A DNA stretch of 61,402 bases from an uncultured Lachnospiraceae bacterium (GCA_949893755.1 CATLCV010000009.1:1-61402), one strand, 5' to 3'. Shown: positions 7,551 to 16,232, counted from the first letter of the stretch. The notes: generated by a model not told the origin, from the sequence alone. Made by a program: numbers and translations.

Positions 7551-9710
7551 ATGGAACAAGAAAGGATAGCGCTTGCTGTGGCTGTGTTTTTTCCAATGGC
7601 TGCGGGTATCGTCTCTTATATAATAGGAAGAAAAAATAAAAAGCTCCGGGATCGGGCTGTGAGTCTGACTGCAATTGCGGAATTTATCCTGGCGGCAGTA
7701 ATCGCGCTGCAGTACGGCGCGGCAGGCGGTTCATATACCATACCCGGAATCTGCGGCTTCGGCCTGCATTTTACGGCGGATGGTTTTCGGACACTGTACG
7801 GCGCGATCGCCGCTTTCATGTGGATGATGACGAGCCTGTTTTCCGAAGAATATTTTGCACATTATCGGAATCGGAACCGATACTATCTGTTTCAGCTGGT
7901 GACGCTGGGAGCAACGGAAGCTGTCTTTCTTTCCGCGGATCTGTACACCACCTTCATTTTCTTCGAGGTGATGTCACTGGCGTCCTACGTCTGGGTGGCG
8001 CAGGATGAGCGGAAGGAATCTCTGCGGGCGGCGGCGACGTATCTGGCGGTGGCAGTGATCGGTGGCCTGGTGATGCTGATGGGACTTTTCCTTCTGTACC
8101 AACAGGCAGGGACTCTTACCATCCGTGAACTCTATGACGCCTGCCGGGGAAAAAATGTTTACCCTGCGGCGTTCTGCCTGTTCTTCGGGTTCGGAGCGAA
8201 GGCGGGAGCATTTCCCCTTCATATCTGGCTGCCCAAGGCCCATCCGGTGGCGCCGGCCCCGGCAAGCGCGCTGCTGTCCGGTATCTTAACAAAGACCGGA
8301 ATATTTGGCATCCTTGTGATCTCCTGCCAGATTTTGTTTCATGACGGAGTGTGGGGAACCTTCGTGCTGCTGACCGGAGTCCTGACTATGGCGGCGGGGG
8401 CGGTGCTTGCCCTGTTTTCCAATGATTTTAAACGGACGCTGGCATGCTCCTCCGTATCCCAGATCGGATTTATCCTGACGGGCATCGGGATGCAGGGACT
8501 TCTGGGTGAGGAAAATGCGCTGGCAGTCCAGGGCAGTTTTCTCCACATGATGAATCACTCGCTGTTCAAGCTGGTGCTCTTTATGACGGCGGGGGTCATT
8601 TACATGAATCTGCATAAGCTGGATCTGAATGATATCCGGGGCTTCGGAAGAAAGAAGCCGCTCCTGATGGGGATCTATCTGTGCGGCGCGCTGGGGATCG
8701 GCGGGGTTCCGCTCTTTTCCGGCTATGTGAGCAAGACACTGATCCATGAGAGTATTGTAGAATATATCGAGCTGCTGAAGGAAGGCGGGGCAGTGCCTGT
8801 ACTTCTCGGGACAGCGGACATGAAGCTGATCGAGTGGGTATTTTTGGTGAGCGGCGGATTCACTGTAGCGTATATGTGTAAATTATTTTTTGCGGTATTT
8901 GTGGAGAAGAACCGTGATCCGGAGGTACAGGCCAGGTACGATGCCATGAGCGGGGCCTATATGAACCGGAAAAGTGCGTTTGCCCTGACGGTCGGCGCAG
9001 TGCTGTTCCCGGTGATGGGGGTTCTTCCGCATCTGACCATGGACAAGGCGGCGGGATTTGTAAAAGAGTTCTTCGGGCTGGAGCATATCCATGAGGTCTC
9101 TTATTTCAGCTTCGTGAACCTGAAAGGCGGGCTGACCTCAATCGCGATCGGCGCGGCGGTATATGTGGTGCTGGTCAGATTCTGGATGCTCCGGAAGGAA
9201 GAAAACGGGGAGACGGTCTATGTCAATTACTGGCCGAGAGTGCTGGATCTGGAGGATTATCTGTACCGGCCGATTTTGCTGAAAGTGGTTCCGTCGGTCT
9301 GCGGCGCGGTATGCTTTGTACTGGATCATGCGGTGGATTTTATCGCGAAGATTCTGCCCATCGCAGGAAGCGTGGAAGCCAGCTTTTTTGATACGCTGGT
9401 GGACACGATCGTGGTATTTTTGCGGAAGACGATCTACAAGGACAGCCCGCAGCCCCAGGAGCTGCTGGAAGGAAACGCGGTAACGTACCGGCTGGGAAGC
9501 TTTGTGAATGGGATTGTGGGGATTCTGAATAAGACGGCCTGGCGGGAGCGGCCGGATGAGAAGGATTATACCCACCAGTATGCGCTGGCGTATACCAGTT
9601 TTAAGGAGAATACAAGCCTGATCGGGCGGAGCCTGTCTTATGGGCTGATCCTGTTCTGCGTGGGGCTGCTGGCAACGCTGGTGTATCTGCTGCTGGTGCT
9701 GGCGGGGTGA
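7551..9710 (+). CDS. Mrp antiporter-like subunit (MrpA/NuoL/HyfB-like), copy 4
   Basis: A 719-residue polytopic membrane protein, the longest of the four antiporter-like subunits. The core carries Glu in 'FIFFEVMSLASYVWV', Lys in 'GFGAKAGAFPLHIWLPKA', the loop 'HPVAPAPASALLSG' and Lys in 'GILTKTGIFGIL'. After about residue 480 an extension contains further helices and an amphipathic stretch, compatible with the lateral-helix region of NuoL-type subunits. It does not contain the MbhD/MbhE-like end of classical MrpA; those parts are encoded separately at 1152-2376. The start follows AAGGAGG at about 7538. It is the last gene of the operon. Confidence 0.87.
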   Translation: MEQERIALAVAVFFPMAAGIVSYIIGRKNKKLRDRAVSLTAIAEFILAAVIALQYGAAGGSYTIPGICGFGLHFTADGFRTLYGAIAAFMWMMTSLFSEEYFAHYRNRNRYYLFQLVTLGATEAVFLSADLYTTFIFFEVMSLASYVWVAQDERKESLRAAATYLAVAVIGGLVMLMGLFLLYQQAGTLTIRELYDACRGKNVYPAAFCLFFGFGAKAGAFPLHIWLPKAHPVAPAPASALLSGILTKTGIFGILVISCQILFHDGVWGTFVLLTGVLTMAAGAVLALFSNDFKRTLACSSVSQIGFILTGIGMQGLLGEENALAVQGSFLHMMNHSLFKLVLFMTAGVIYMNLHKLDLNDIRGFGRKKPLLMGIYLCGALGIGGVPLFSGYVSKTLIHESIVEYIELLKEGGAVPVLLGTADMKLIEWVFLVSGGFTVAYMCKLFFAVFVEKNRDPEVQARYDAMSGAYMNRKSAFALTVGAVLFPVMGVLPHLTMDKAAGFVKEFFGLEHIHEVSYFSFVNLKGGLTSIAIGAAVYVVLVRFWMLRKEENGETVYVNYWPRVLDLEDYLYRPILLKVVPSVCGAVCFVLDHAVDFIAKILPIAGSVEASFFDTLVDTIVVFLRKTIYKDSPQPQELLEGNAVTYRLGSFVNGIVGILNKTAWRERPDEKDYTHQYALAYTSFKENTSLIGRSLSYGLILFCVGLLATLVYLLLVLAG

Positions 9711-9764
9711 AGAAGGGAGCAGATTCAAAAGTATGATAGTATGGATTTCGCGAATGGATGAGCA

Positions 9765-9792
9765 GGTTGGATAATCTTTAGATTATCCAACC
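9765..9792. repeat. Perfect 12-base inverted repeat downstream of the antiporter operon
   Basis: GGTTGGATAATC, loop TTTA, GATTATCCAACC. It lies 55 bases after the last antiporter gene and could end its transcript, but no T-run follows, so a simple intrinsic terminator is not certain. Confidence 0.6.
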
Positions 9793-9820
9793 GTCTGAGT
9801 GATATGATAGCAACTATTAG

Positions 9821-10300
9821 TTTGATTTTATCAATTATACAGAGGATATGTTGGAAACAGATGTAGAAAATGAGTTGGTAAGGAATGTTACTTCGCTATT
9901 GATGGAATTAGGAACCGGTTTTGCTTTTATGGGACAGCAATATCATCTTGAGATTGGTGGAAAAGATTTTTATATTGATCTTCTTTTCTATAATACAAAG
10001 CTTAGATGTTATGTGGCGATTGATTTAAAGACAGGTGATTTTAAACCGGAGCAAGCAGGGAAAATGAATTTCTATTTGTCAGCTCTGGACGATTTAGTTA
10101 AATCTCCAGACGATAATCCATCTGTTGGACTAATATTATGTAAAGATGAGAATAGAACTATTGCAGAATATGCGTTAAAAGATATGTCAAAACCTATTGG
10201 TGTGAGCGAATATCATTTGTGTACAGATCTTCCGCTGGACTTGAAAAATGCTTTACCAGATCCAGAGGAGATTAGAAGTAGGATTGATATGAAAAAATAA
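9821..10300 (+). pseudogene. Relic of a DUF1016/YhcG-type PD-(D/E)XK nuclease (C-terminal domain only)
   Basis: An open frame from the ATG at 9848 encodes 150 residues matching the C-terminal nuclease domain of YhcG/DUF1016 proteins: 'GTGFAFMGQQYHL', 'DFYIDLLFYN', 'CYVAIDLKTGDFKPEQAGK' and 'KPIGVSEY'. Homology continues upstream of the ATG ('FDFINYTEDM', from 9821) until a TAG at 9818, and the family's N-terminal domain is missing. The catalytic E-x-K is D-x-K here ('IDLK'). I read it as a truncated remnant, although a short protein could still be made. The surrounding DNA is AT-richer than the flanking operons, which suggests acquisition. Confidence 0.78.
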
Positions 10301-10301
10301 A

Positions 10302-10322
10302 TTGTGCAGACCGTCTGCACAA
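10302..10322. terminator. Near-perfect 10-base dyad after the nuclease relic
   Basis: TTGTGCAGAC, one base, GTCTGCACAA. The almost absent loop makes it a cruciform or protein-binding dyad as much as a terminator hairpin; no clear T-run follows. Confidence 0.4.
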
Positions 10323-10374
10323 ATGAATTAGAAAGAGTTTTATGATAAATGTTAATATCATCGAAAGCCTGTCA

Positions 10375-10848
10375 TCAGTCTGTACCGTTCTTTTCAGCAA
10401 AATGAACGGTACGGTACACTTCTAAAAGAATTACTTTTAGCGGGTATGCTTTCTCGTGAATCCTTACTGTTTTTTCTGAAAAATCACGTATTTCTTTTAT
10501 GGCTGTCAGCATGGCATTATCTTTCAGAAGATCATCTGAAAATGCGGAAATATTACTTTTCACATCAAAAATGAGGGTATCCATTTCCTTTTGAGAAGTA
10601 TCGACCCTGCATGCCAGGACATCTGCGGTTTTGCATCCTTGTTTCGAAACAACCGGATTTCTGTATTCATGCGCAAAAATACCATATTCTCCAGGCTTTA
10701 AATTAAAAATCAGGTTTACCAGTTCACAGCTTTCATTATCGTTATGCGTCTCTCTGAAAGGAACAATAATTGATTCGCTGATTCTATATAAAATATTTTT
10801 CTGATAAGGTTTCTTTTTGTCAAATTCCTTGAAGCTCAGATTTATCAT
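10375..10848 (-). CDS. Hypothetical protein, possible nuclease-like fold
   Basis: A 157-residue soluble protein that I do not recognise. The segment 'TADVLACRVD' followed by 'DTLIFDVKSNIS' has the acidic/hydrophobic-D-x-K spacing seen in PD-(D/E)XK proteins, but this is only suggestive. It overlaps the gene upstream on the same strand by 29 bases, so translation is probably coupled. It is AT-rich and sits between two nuclease relics, which hints at a decayed defence or mobile patch. Confidence 0.5.
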   Translation of the reverse strand: MINLSFKEFDKKKPYQKNILYRISESIIVPFRETHNDNESCELVNLIFNLKPGEYGIFAHEYRNPVVSKQGCKTADVLACRVDTSQKEMDTLIFDVKSNISAFSDDLLKDNAMLTAIKEIRDFSEKTVRIHEKAYPLKVILLEVYRTVHFAEKNGTD

Positions 10849-11062
10849 TCTGTACTATTTGCAGGGCTATTTTTAAAGATTCTTCATACAAATTCATAGC
10901 GGAATCAGTAAACAGATCAAATTGGTAGCCCATTGTCTTATCTTCGTGAAAGACGCTTTGCCAATGTGAAAGCGGCTTCTTTTTCAGATACAAGAAAAAA
11001 CAATCTGTCAGATTATAAAAAATCTGTATAGCAAATATGATTTCCTTCTGGAAAGCGGTCAT
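10820..11062 (-). CDS. Small hypothetical protein upstream of and overlapping the previous gene
   Basis: About 80 residues starting 'MTAFQKEIIF'. An in-frame ATG much farther upstream exists, but that extension runs antisense through the neighbouring nuclease relic, so the internal ATG at 11062 is preferred. The protein is helical-looking, with an amphipathic start, several aromatic residues and no predicted function. The 29-base overlap with the next gene makes a two-gene unit likely. Poor ribosome-site evidence keeps confidence low. Confidence 0.4.
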   Translation of the reverse strand: MTAFQKEIIFAIQIFYNLTDCFFLYLKKKPLSHWQSVFHEDKTMGYQFDLFTDSAMNLYEESLKIALQIVQNDKSELQGI

Positions 11063-11066
11063 TTGA

Positions 11067-11286
11067 ATGAAAATGAAAAAAAGCGATACAAACAAATCTC
11101 TGCTGATATTGGTGAATCTGGGAGAACGATATACCATTACCTCCAACCGGGAAAGCGGCTTCGGAAGATACGATGTGATGCTGGAACCCCTTTCAGACAC
11201 GGACGATGCCATCATTCTGGAATTTAAGGTTCATGATCCGGAAGTATGGATTCGCGTTCGAAGGGAAGACGGTTTTGATCGGATGA
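11067..11286 (+). pseudogene. Relic of an AAA-ATPase/DUF1703-type PD-(D/E)XK protein
   Basis: The frame from 11067 encodes 'GERYTITSNRESGFGRYDV' and 'AIILEFKVHDP', the diagnostic nuclease core of the PF08011-type C-terminal domain. Immediately after it the reading frame changes and 'RKYGFAFEGKTVLIG' plus a stop appears, the normal C-terminal end of the same family. About 30-40 codons between the two blocks are missing and the frame is broken; the large N-terminal AAA domain is absent too. It is therefore a degenerate remnant. Confidence 0.78.
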
Positions 11287-11401
11287 GATACAGGTTTCAA
11301 GACAGAGCGGGAATTGAGGCGGCAAAGGCCCTGATTCCCGCGGCAATTAGAGATAGTAAAGTTCTGCCTTTTTTCTCTATAAAAATTGAAATGGTATCTT
11401 C

Positions 11402-12514
11402 TCATTTCACCTTCCTTGCAATTTCATAGATCTTCTCCCCGCACCGCTCAAAGAACATCCGATACCCCGCACAAAAATAATTTTCATAAAATCCCCTGGA
11501 AGCATTCCAATCCCGGCTTCGCTGGCATCCTCCGCGGCAGAGCCGGAAATGGGGACAGTCCTTGCAGGCCTGGCTCAGCTGCCGCGACCGTTCGATAAAT
11601 CCCAGTTCTTTCCGTCTGGCATCGATCTGATCCAGCCGGTCCTCGTTAAAATTCCCCAGCCTGTATTCATCCAGCATATAAAAATCACAGGGATAGACGC
11701 TCCCGTCCGCCTCCACCACATTCTGGATCCCGCAGACTCCGCGCTGGTCGCAGGCTTCCGCTATGTAGCCTGCCGCAAGCCCGACATAATTTTCAAACTG
11801 CCGGATGTAAGGCTGACTGCCTGTCTGCAGATCCCGGGACCAGAGCTCAAACAGATCGATCAAAAATCTCCCGTAAAGCTCTGGGGTGAGGGAATAGGGT
11901 GTGGTCCCGTGCCCTTCCCCCAAGGGATCCAGGCAGGCGATATACTGCTGAAAATTCCAGCCTCTTTTTTGGTAGGCGCGGTAAACATCGGATATATTTT
12001 GGGCGATCTGCGGGGTGACAACAGTCAGGATATTATATTCCACGCCATGATCGTCCATCAGCCGCGCGGCATGCTCCACCCGGTCAAATGTACCGCCGCC
12101 GGTTCTGGTATGGCGCATGGAATCGTGGATCTCCTTCGTACCGTCTACAGAAAGCCCGACGAGAAAATGATGCTCCTTAAAAAAGCGGCACCATTCTTCG
12201 TCGATCGCGTATCCATTCGTCTGAAAGGCATTGCTTACCTGGACATGGTTTTTATTATACTGTTTCTGAAAGGCCACCGCCTTTTCAAAAAAATCCAGTC
12301 CGCGCAGGGAAGGCTCTCCGCCCTGGAAGGCATAGCTGATCATACCTTCCGCACGCAGGATCGTCCGGCGGATGACATTTTTTAACGTCTGCTCACTCAT
12401 AAAACCAAATGATTTTTGTGAACGTTTTTGGGCTTCATCACAGTAAAAACAGTAATCGCATGACATGTTGCACATGCTGGATGAAGGCTTCATTAAAACA
12501 CTGACTGCGGGCAT
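11402..12514 (-). CDS. Anaerobic sulfatase-maturating enzyme (radical SAM, SPASM)
   Basis: A 370-residue radical SAM enzyme that converts the active-site Cys (or Ser) of sulfatases to formylglycine without oxygen. The CxxxCxxC cluster motif is 'CNMSCDYC' (Cys15, 19, 22), followed by 'FYCDEAQKRS', 'FQGGEPSLRG' and 'GLSVDGTKEIHD'. The C-terminal SPASM region contains 'CGIQNVVEADGSVYPCDFY' and 'CKDCPHFRLCRGGCQRSRD', binding auxiliary clusters. The start at 12514 follows AAAGGAGG; an earlier in-frame ATG lacks one. Three sulfatases in the window carry the Cys-type motif it would modify. Confidence 0.93.
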   Translation of the reverse strand: MPAVSVLMKPSSSMCNMSCDYCFYCDEAQKRSQKSFGFMSEQTLKNVIRRTILRAEGMISYAFQGGEPSLRGLDFFEKAVAFQKQYNKNHVQVSNAFQTNGYAIDEEWCRFFKEHHFLVGLSVDGTKEIHDSMRHTRTGGGTFDRVEHAARLMDDHGVEYNILTVVTPQIAQNISDVYRAYQKRGWNFQQYIACLDPLGEGHGTTPYSLTPELYGRFLIDLFELWSRDLQTGSQPYIRQFENYVGLAAGYIAEACDQRGVCGIQNVVEADGSVYPCDFYMLDEYRLGNFNEDRLDQIDARRKELGFIERSRQLSQACKDCPHFRLCRGGCQRSRDWNASRGFYENYFCAGYRMFFERCGEKIYEIARKVK

Positions 12515-12596
12515 GGGAAAATCCTCCTTTGTAAGATGCTTTATTTTATGGGACATAGGCAATGGCTATATCCAGCAGATTATACTAGAATAACCG

Positions 12597-12710
12597 AGTA
12601 AATAGCGCCCGCTGTTCACACCATCGCTACGTTGGAGTCAGTCAACAATGCTGCCGGCATCTCCTCCTTCCTCCGCCTTGCGCTGCTGTAAACATCAGAA
12701 CCTATTTACT
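12597..12710. repeat. 114-base imperfect palindromic element (MITE/REP-like)
   Basis: Perfect 9-base termini AGTAAATAG (12597) and CTATTTACT (12702) enclose arms that remain about two-thirds complementary inward for some 35 bases, with a small ATGC/GCAT apex near 12650. No ORF is inside. It occupies the gap between the maturase start and the TauE-like stop. The structure fits a non-autonomous element or a long RNA hairpin. No second copy is seen in this window. Confidence 0.6.
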
Positions 12711-12716
12711 TCGAAA

Positions 12717-13517
12717 TTAATGCAATGATGTACTAGTATAGTTACAAACATTATAAATACAGATCAGCATAATTACAACCATCAGTCCGATAAAAAGCCT
12801 GTCTACATGTTTCGCAGGGAGCTTTTGATTCACGGAGCGTCCCAGCATCCCTCCGCCGATCCCGCACAGGACCATAAAAAACAGCATAAGGACGGGAAAA
12901 GACGGTATGCTTTTCGTGACGGCCGAGGCGATCAGGCTTGCGGCCTGGGAGAAAAAGATGATATACAGGGAATTTTCCGCAGCCGTTTTGGTGTCCATGG
13001 AAAAGAAATAGAACAGCACCACCAGATTGATCGGACCTCCGCCGATTCCCAGAAAGGCGGACATAGTTCCGAGAACTGCTCCGATCAGAATGCAGGAAAC
13101 CGCATTTGAGATCCGGAGCGTGCGGATCCGTTTTTTATAAATCGTGTAAAGCAGGGTGCCGGCTGTAACCAGCAGCAGGATAGATGCCTGCACAGCGCCC
13201 GCCTGATCCTTATTTTCAAATAAAGAAGAAACCAGGGAAAATAGATGCTTTCCCAAAAGGCCGCCCAGCGCCGCGCCAAGGGCGAGAGGAAATCCCGTCC
13301 GGGTTTCGATATGGGACTCGCCGCTCTGCCTGCTTCGGATGACCGAATAAGAGGTCATGGAAAATACGGTGCATCCGGATAAAAAATTGATGGCCGCGAT
13401 ATCCATGATGCGGAACGCGTCAAGGACCGGTTTGATAATAACCCCGCCTCCGATCCCGCATATGGCGCCGATCACGGACGCAGAAAAACAGATACAGCAT
13501 GAAAGAAATGTGAACAT
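12717..13517 (-). CDS. TauE/SafE-family sulfite/sulfonate exporter-like membrane protein
   Basis: A 266-residue protein with about eight hydrophobic segments in two repeats. 'GAICGIGGGVIIKPVLD' near the N-terminus and 'GTMSAFLGIGGGPINLVVL' in the second half are the paired TauE/SafE signatures. The ATG at 13517 is chosen because CAGGAGG precedes it. The family moves sulfite, sulfonates and other small anions. Next to a sulfatase and its maturase, export of sulfite or sulfate freed inside the cell is plausible but inferred. Confidence 0.85.
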   Translation of the reverse strand: MFTFLSCCICFSASVIGAICGIGGGVIIKPVLDAFRIMDIAAINFLSGCTVFSMTSYSVIRSRQSGESHIETRTGFPLALGAALGGLLGKHLFSLVSSLFENKDQAGAVQASILLLVTAGTLLYTIYKKRIRTLRISNAVSCILIGAVLGTMSAFLGIGGGPINLVVLFYFFSMDTKTAAENSLYIIFFSQAASLIASAVTKSIPSFPVLMLFFMVLCGIGGGMLGRSVNQKLPAKHVDRLFIGLMVVIMLICIYNVCNYTSTSLH

Positions 13518-13618
13518 GATAACCTCCTGATCCGGCATTTCCACAGAATATGATTCGGAATGGAAAGCCTGTAAATTTTATATAAAAAGTGTAAATCAGG
13601 AATATACATAAAACAATT

Positions 13619-13659
13619 ATTATGTTAATATATAATAGATAATAAAAATATTATGTTAA
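13619..13659. promoter_or_regulatory. Direct repeat ATTATGTTAA, 31-base spacing, in the tauE-lysR divergent region
   Basis: Identical 10-mers at 13619-13628 and 13650-13659, about three helical turns apart, in a very AT-rich intergenic region between the divergent exporter and LysR genes. Spacing and position suit autoregulatory LysR binding, but the 10-mers do not show a clean T-N11-A dyad. Confidence 0.45.
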
Positions 13660-13691
13660 CTGTCCGGGGAGGCTGTAAGGAGGGATAAACC

Positions 13692-14678
13692 ATGACACTG
13701 CGGCATCTGAATCTGTTTATGGAAGTATGCAGGCAGGGGAGCATCACCCTTGCCGCGGAAGAACTGAATATGGCGCAGCCGGCGGTCAGCTACGCCATAA
13801 AAGAGCTGGAAAGCTATTATGAAGTCCGCCTGTTTGAGAGGATGAACCGGCGGTTATACATCACAGAGGCGGGAGAACGGCTCATGCGGTACGCGGATAC
13901 CATTTTGAACCAGTTCGATGAGGCAAAGGACGTACTCCGCGATATCCATACATTTACCAGGGTCAGACTGGGGACCAATGTATCTTACGGCACCCATATG
14001 CTTCCGGAGCTGCTTTCCGGCTTCCGAAAAGAATATCCGGATATTCCGGTATTCACGATGGTGCAAAATTCCAGCCAGATTGAAGAACAGCTTCTTCGAA
14101 ACCACCTGGACTTCGGCATCATGGATTTTCCGGCGGAGCATACCATGTTTTACAGCCGGCTGATCGGACAGGATATCATGAAGGCGGCATATTCACCTGA
14201 TGAAATGCTGCGGCGCGGGGACGACAGCACCCGGATAGTGTCTCGAAAGCTGCGTGATGAAAAAAAGAAGGCATCCGTTCAGGAACTGCGTGAAGAAAAA
14301 GGGAAGCTATCGGTCCGGGATCTGGAGGATGTCCCGATGCTGGTGCGCGAATCAGGAAGCGGTTCCCGATCCATGTTGGACCAGCTTTTTGCGAAAGCAG
14401 GGATCAGACCGCAGATCGCCATGGAAAGCATCAGTTCCCAGTGCCTGATCGAATCCGCGCTGCACGGCGCAGGGATCGTATTCCTTCCGGGAACGATGCT
14501 GGAGCCCTACATAGAATCCGGAAAACTGACAGAGATAAAAATTGAGGAAATGTCAGAAAAGCGGCAGTATTATCTGGTGCATCACAAAAGCAAATTTCTG
14601 ACCAGGAGCATGAAAAATTTTCAGAAATATGTCTTTCGCTGTTCCAACCTTGATGGTTCTGATAAGGAAAATATGTAA
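13692..14678 (+). CDS. LysR-family transcriptional regulator
   Basis: A 328-residue protein with an N-terminal winged helix-turn-helix ('GSITLAAEELNMAQPAVSYA', then 'IKELESYYEVRLFER') and a periplasmic-binding-protein-like effector domain from about residue 90. An insertion of about 30 charged residues around 180-205 ('RKLRDEKKKASVQELREEKG' region) contains near-duplicate D/E-E-K-K segments not usual in the family. It starts after AAGGAGGG and lies divergent to the TauE-like gene, its likely target. The GPH transporter/sulfatase operon downstream is separated by 190 bases with its own promoter. Confidence 0.92.
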   Translation: MTLRHLNLFMEVCRQGSITLAAEELNMAQPAVSYAIKELESYYEVRLFERMNRRLYITEAGERLMRYADTILNQFDEAKDVLRDIHTFTRVRLGTNVSYGTHMLPELLSGFRKEYPDIPVFTMVQNSSQIEEQLLRNHLDFGIMDFPAEHTMFYSRLIGQDIMKAAYSPDEMLRRGDDSTRIVSRKLRDEKKKASVQELREEKGKLSVRDLEDVPMLVRESGSGSRSMLDQLFAKAGIRPQIAMESISSQCLIESALHGAGIVFLPGTMLEPYIESGKLTEIKIEEMSEKRQYYLVHHKSKFLTRSMKNFQKYVFRCSNLDGSDKENM

Positions 14679-14757
14679 TCAGGATCACTGTTCATTGTAT
14701 AATACTCACAAAAAATATGCGTTAAAACTGTGCATTCCGACAAAACTGTGCCTGCCC

Positions 14758-14769
14758 TGCCACGTGGCA
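14758..14769 (+). promoter_or_regulatory. Palindromic operator TGCCACGTGGCA upstream of the GPH transporter/sulfatase operon
   Basis: A perfect TGCCA-N2-TGGCA dyad followed by TAG. Its centre (14763.5) lies 30.5 bases upstream of a TATAAT at 14794-14799, with no recognisable -35 hexamer. That places it near -41.5 relative to the expected start, the classic class II position for Crp/Fnr-type activators. The same motif recurs twice in the second sulfatase module. Confidence 0.72.
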
Positions 14770-14868
14770 TAGTAAGTCGTAGAGCCTTTTGGATATAATG
14801 AATGCATCATATTTGGAACTGTTATGCAGTGATAATGCAGGAATGTATTGAAAAAAAGGAGAAGAACA

Positions 14869-16229
14869 ATGAACAGCACGAAGAAACAAAAACCGGATTA
14901 CCTGAATTTTGGCAAGTATGCCATGGGCGGAGTGGGATTCAGTATGACCAATATGATCGTACTGACTTATCTTACATTTTTCTGTACGGATATTTTTGGA
15001 ATCAGTTCCCTGACTGTGGCCGGGCTGATGCTCGTTACAAAGGTGATCGACGCGGTGACCGATCCGATCATGGGATTTATTGCGGACCAGACCCGGTCCA
15101 AAAGCGGACGCTACAGACCGCATCTGATCTACGGTTCTCCCATATTGGGCATATTGATCTACCTGCTTTTCAGCGCTCCGGAGCTATCAGCAGGCATGAA
15201 GATCTATTCATTTACATCGTCTATATTGCGTATTCCTTGGCCTTTACCGTGGTGGGGATCCCGTTCACCTCTCTGGTCCCTGTCCTGGCAAAGGATTCCA
15301 CGGAACGGACCATGGTGGTATCCTGGAAAAATGTCATGATCCAGGTGGGAAGATTATTCATCACATCCTTTGCGCTCCCGATCGTGGAAGCATTCGGCGG
15401 CGGCGCGGCCGGCTGGGGAAGGTTCGGAGCGCTGGTCGGTATCATCATCACACTCTGCTTCTGGTGTGTGGCATGGGGGCTGAAGCCTTATGATACCATT
15501 GATCTGGCGATAGAAAAACCGAAGGTAAATCTGTGGAAGGAAATGTACCTGATCACCAAAAATAAACCTCTGCTCATGCTGATGCTGGCCTTTGGTACGG
15601 ACATGATCGCAAATTCCACACTGCTTGCTGTCAATATGTACTATTTTAAATACGTACTGAACCGGGTGGATCTGGTTCCGGTTACATCCATCGCGCTGAC
15701 AGTGACAGGAGTTCTGGCAAACCTTGCAATCCCATATCTGACCGGGAAAGCAGGAAAGAAACGGCTTTACTGGTGGGGGAGCCTTTTGTCAATCCTTCCT
15801 CTGGCAGTCCTGATGATCAAACCGATTGTCCCAAGTTCTGCGCTGATCGTACTGATCACACTGTTTGGACTGATTTCAACGGTTCCAAGCGCACTGGCAT
15901 GGGCCATGCTTCCGGACTGTGTGGATTATGCGGAATATATTACCGGAGTCAATGGAAATGGAGTCGTATCTTCTACCTTTTCCTTTATGAATAAATTCTG
16001 CGGCGCGATCGGCTCCTTTCTGGCAAGCTACCTGCTTGGAATCTTCGGATTTGAGGCGAATCAGGAACAGACAAAAACCGTACTATTTGTAATTGTATTC
16101 TTAAGGTTCGGAGTTCCGATCCTTGGATATATTGCCTCCCTGGCCTCCATGCATTTTTATGAGCTGACAGACGAGAGAAACCGGGAAATCCGCAGGGCGC
16201 TGGATGAAAGAGCGGGAAAGGAGGTCTGA
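14869..16229 (+). pseudogene. GPH-family sugar/glycoside cation symporter, frameshifted
   Basis: Two frames together encode a full-length (about 450 residues) GPH/MelB-type transporter very similar to the intact gene at 33391-34740. The first frame (from the ATG at 14869 after AAGGAGAAG) gives 'KVIDAVTDPIMGFIADQT' and ends its homology at 'SAGMKIY'. Homology resumes in another frame at 'IYIVYIAYSLAFTVVGIPFT' and runs to the stop. Comparison with the intact paralogue indicates one missing base near 15204-15210. It may be a true inactivation or a sequence error, because the rest of the gene is undamaged. It would import the substrate of the sulfatase next to it. Confidence 0.85.
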
Positions 16230-16232
16230 TCT

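Noticed and set aside
15200-15215. Programmed frameshift in the GPH transporter
   Set aside because: No slippery heptamer or downstream pseudoknot-like structure is visible; a deleted base is the simpler reading.
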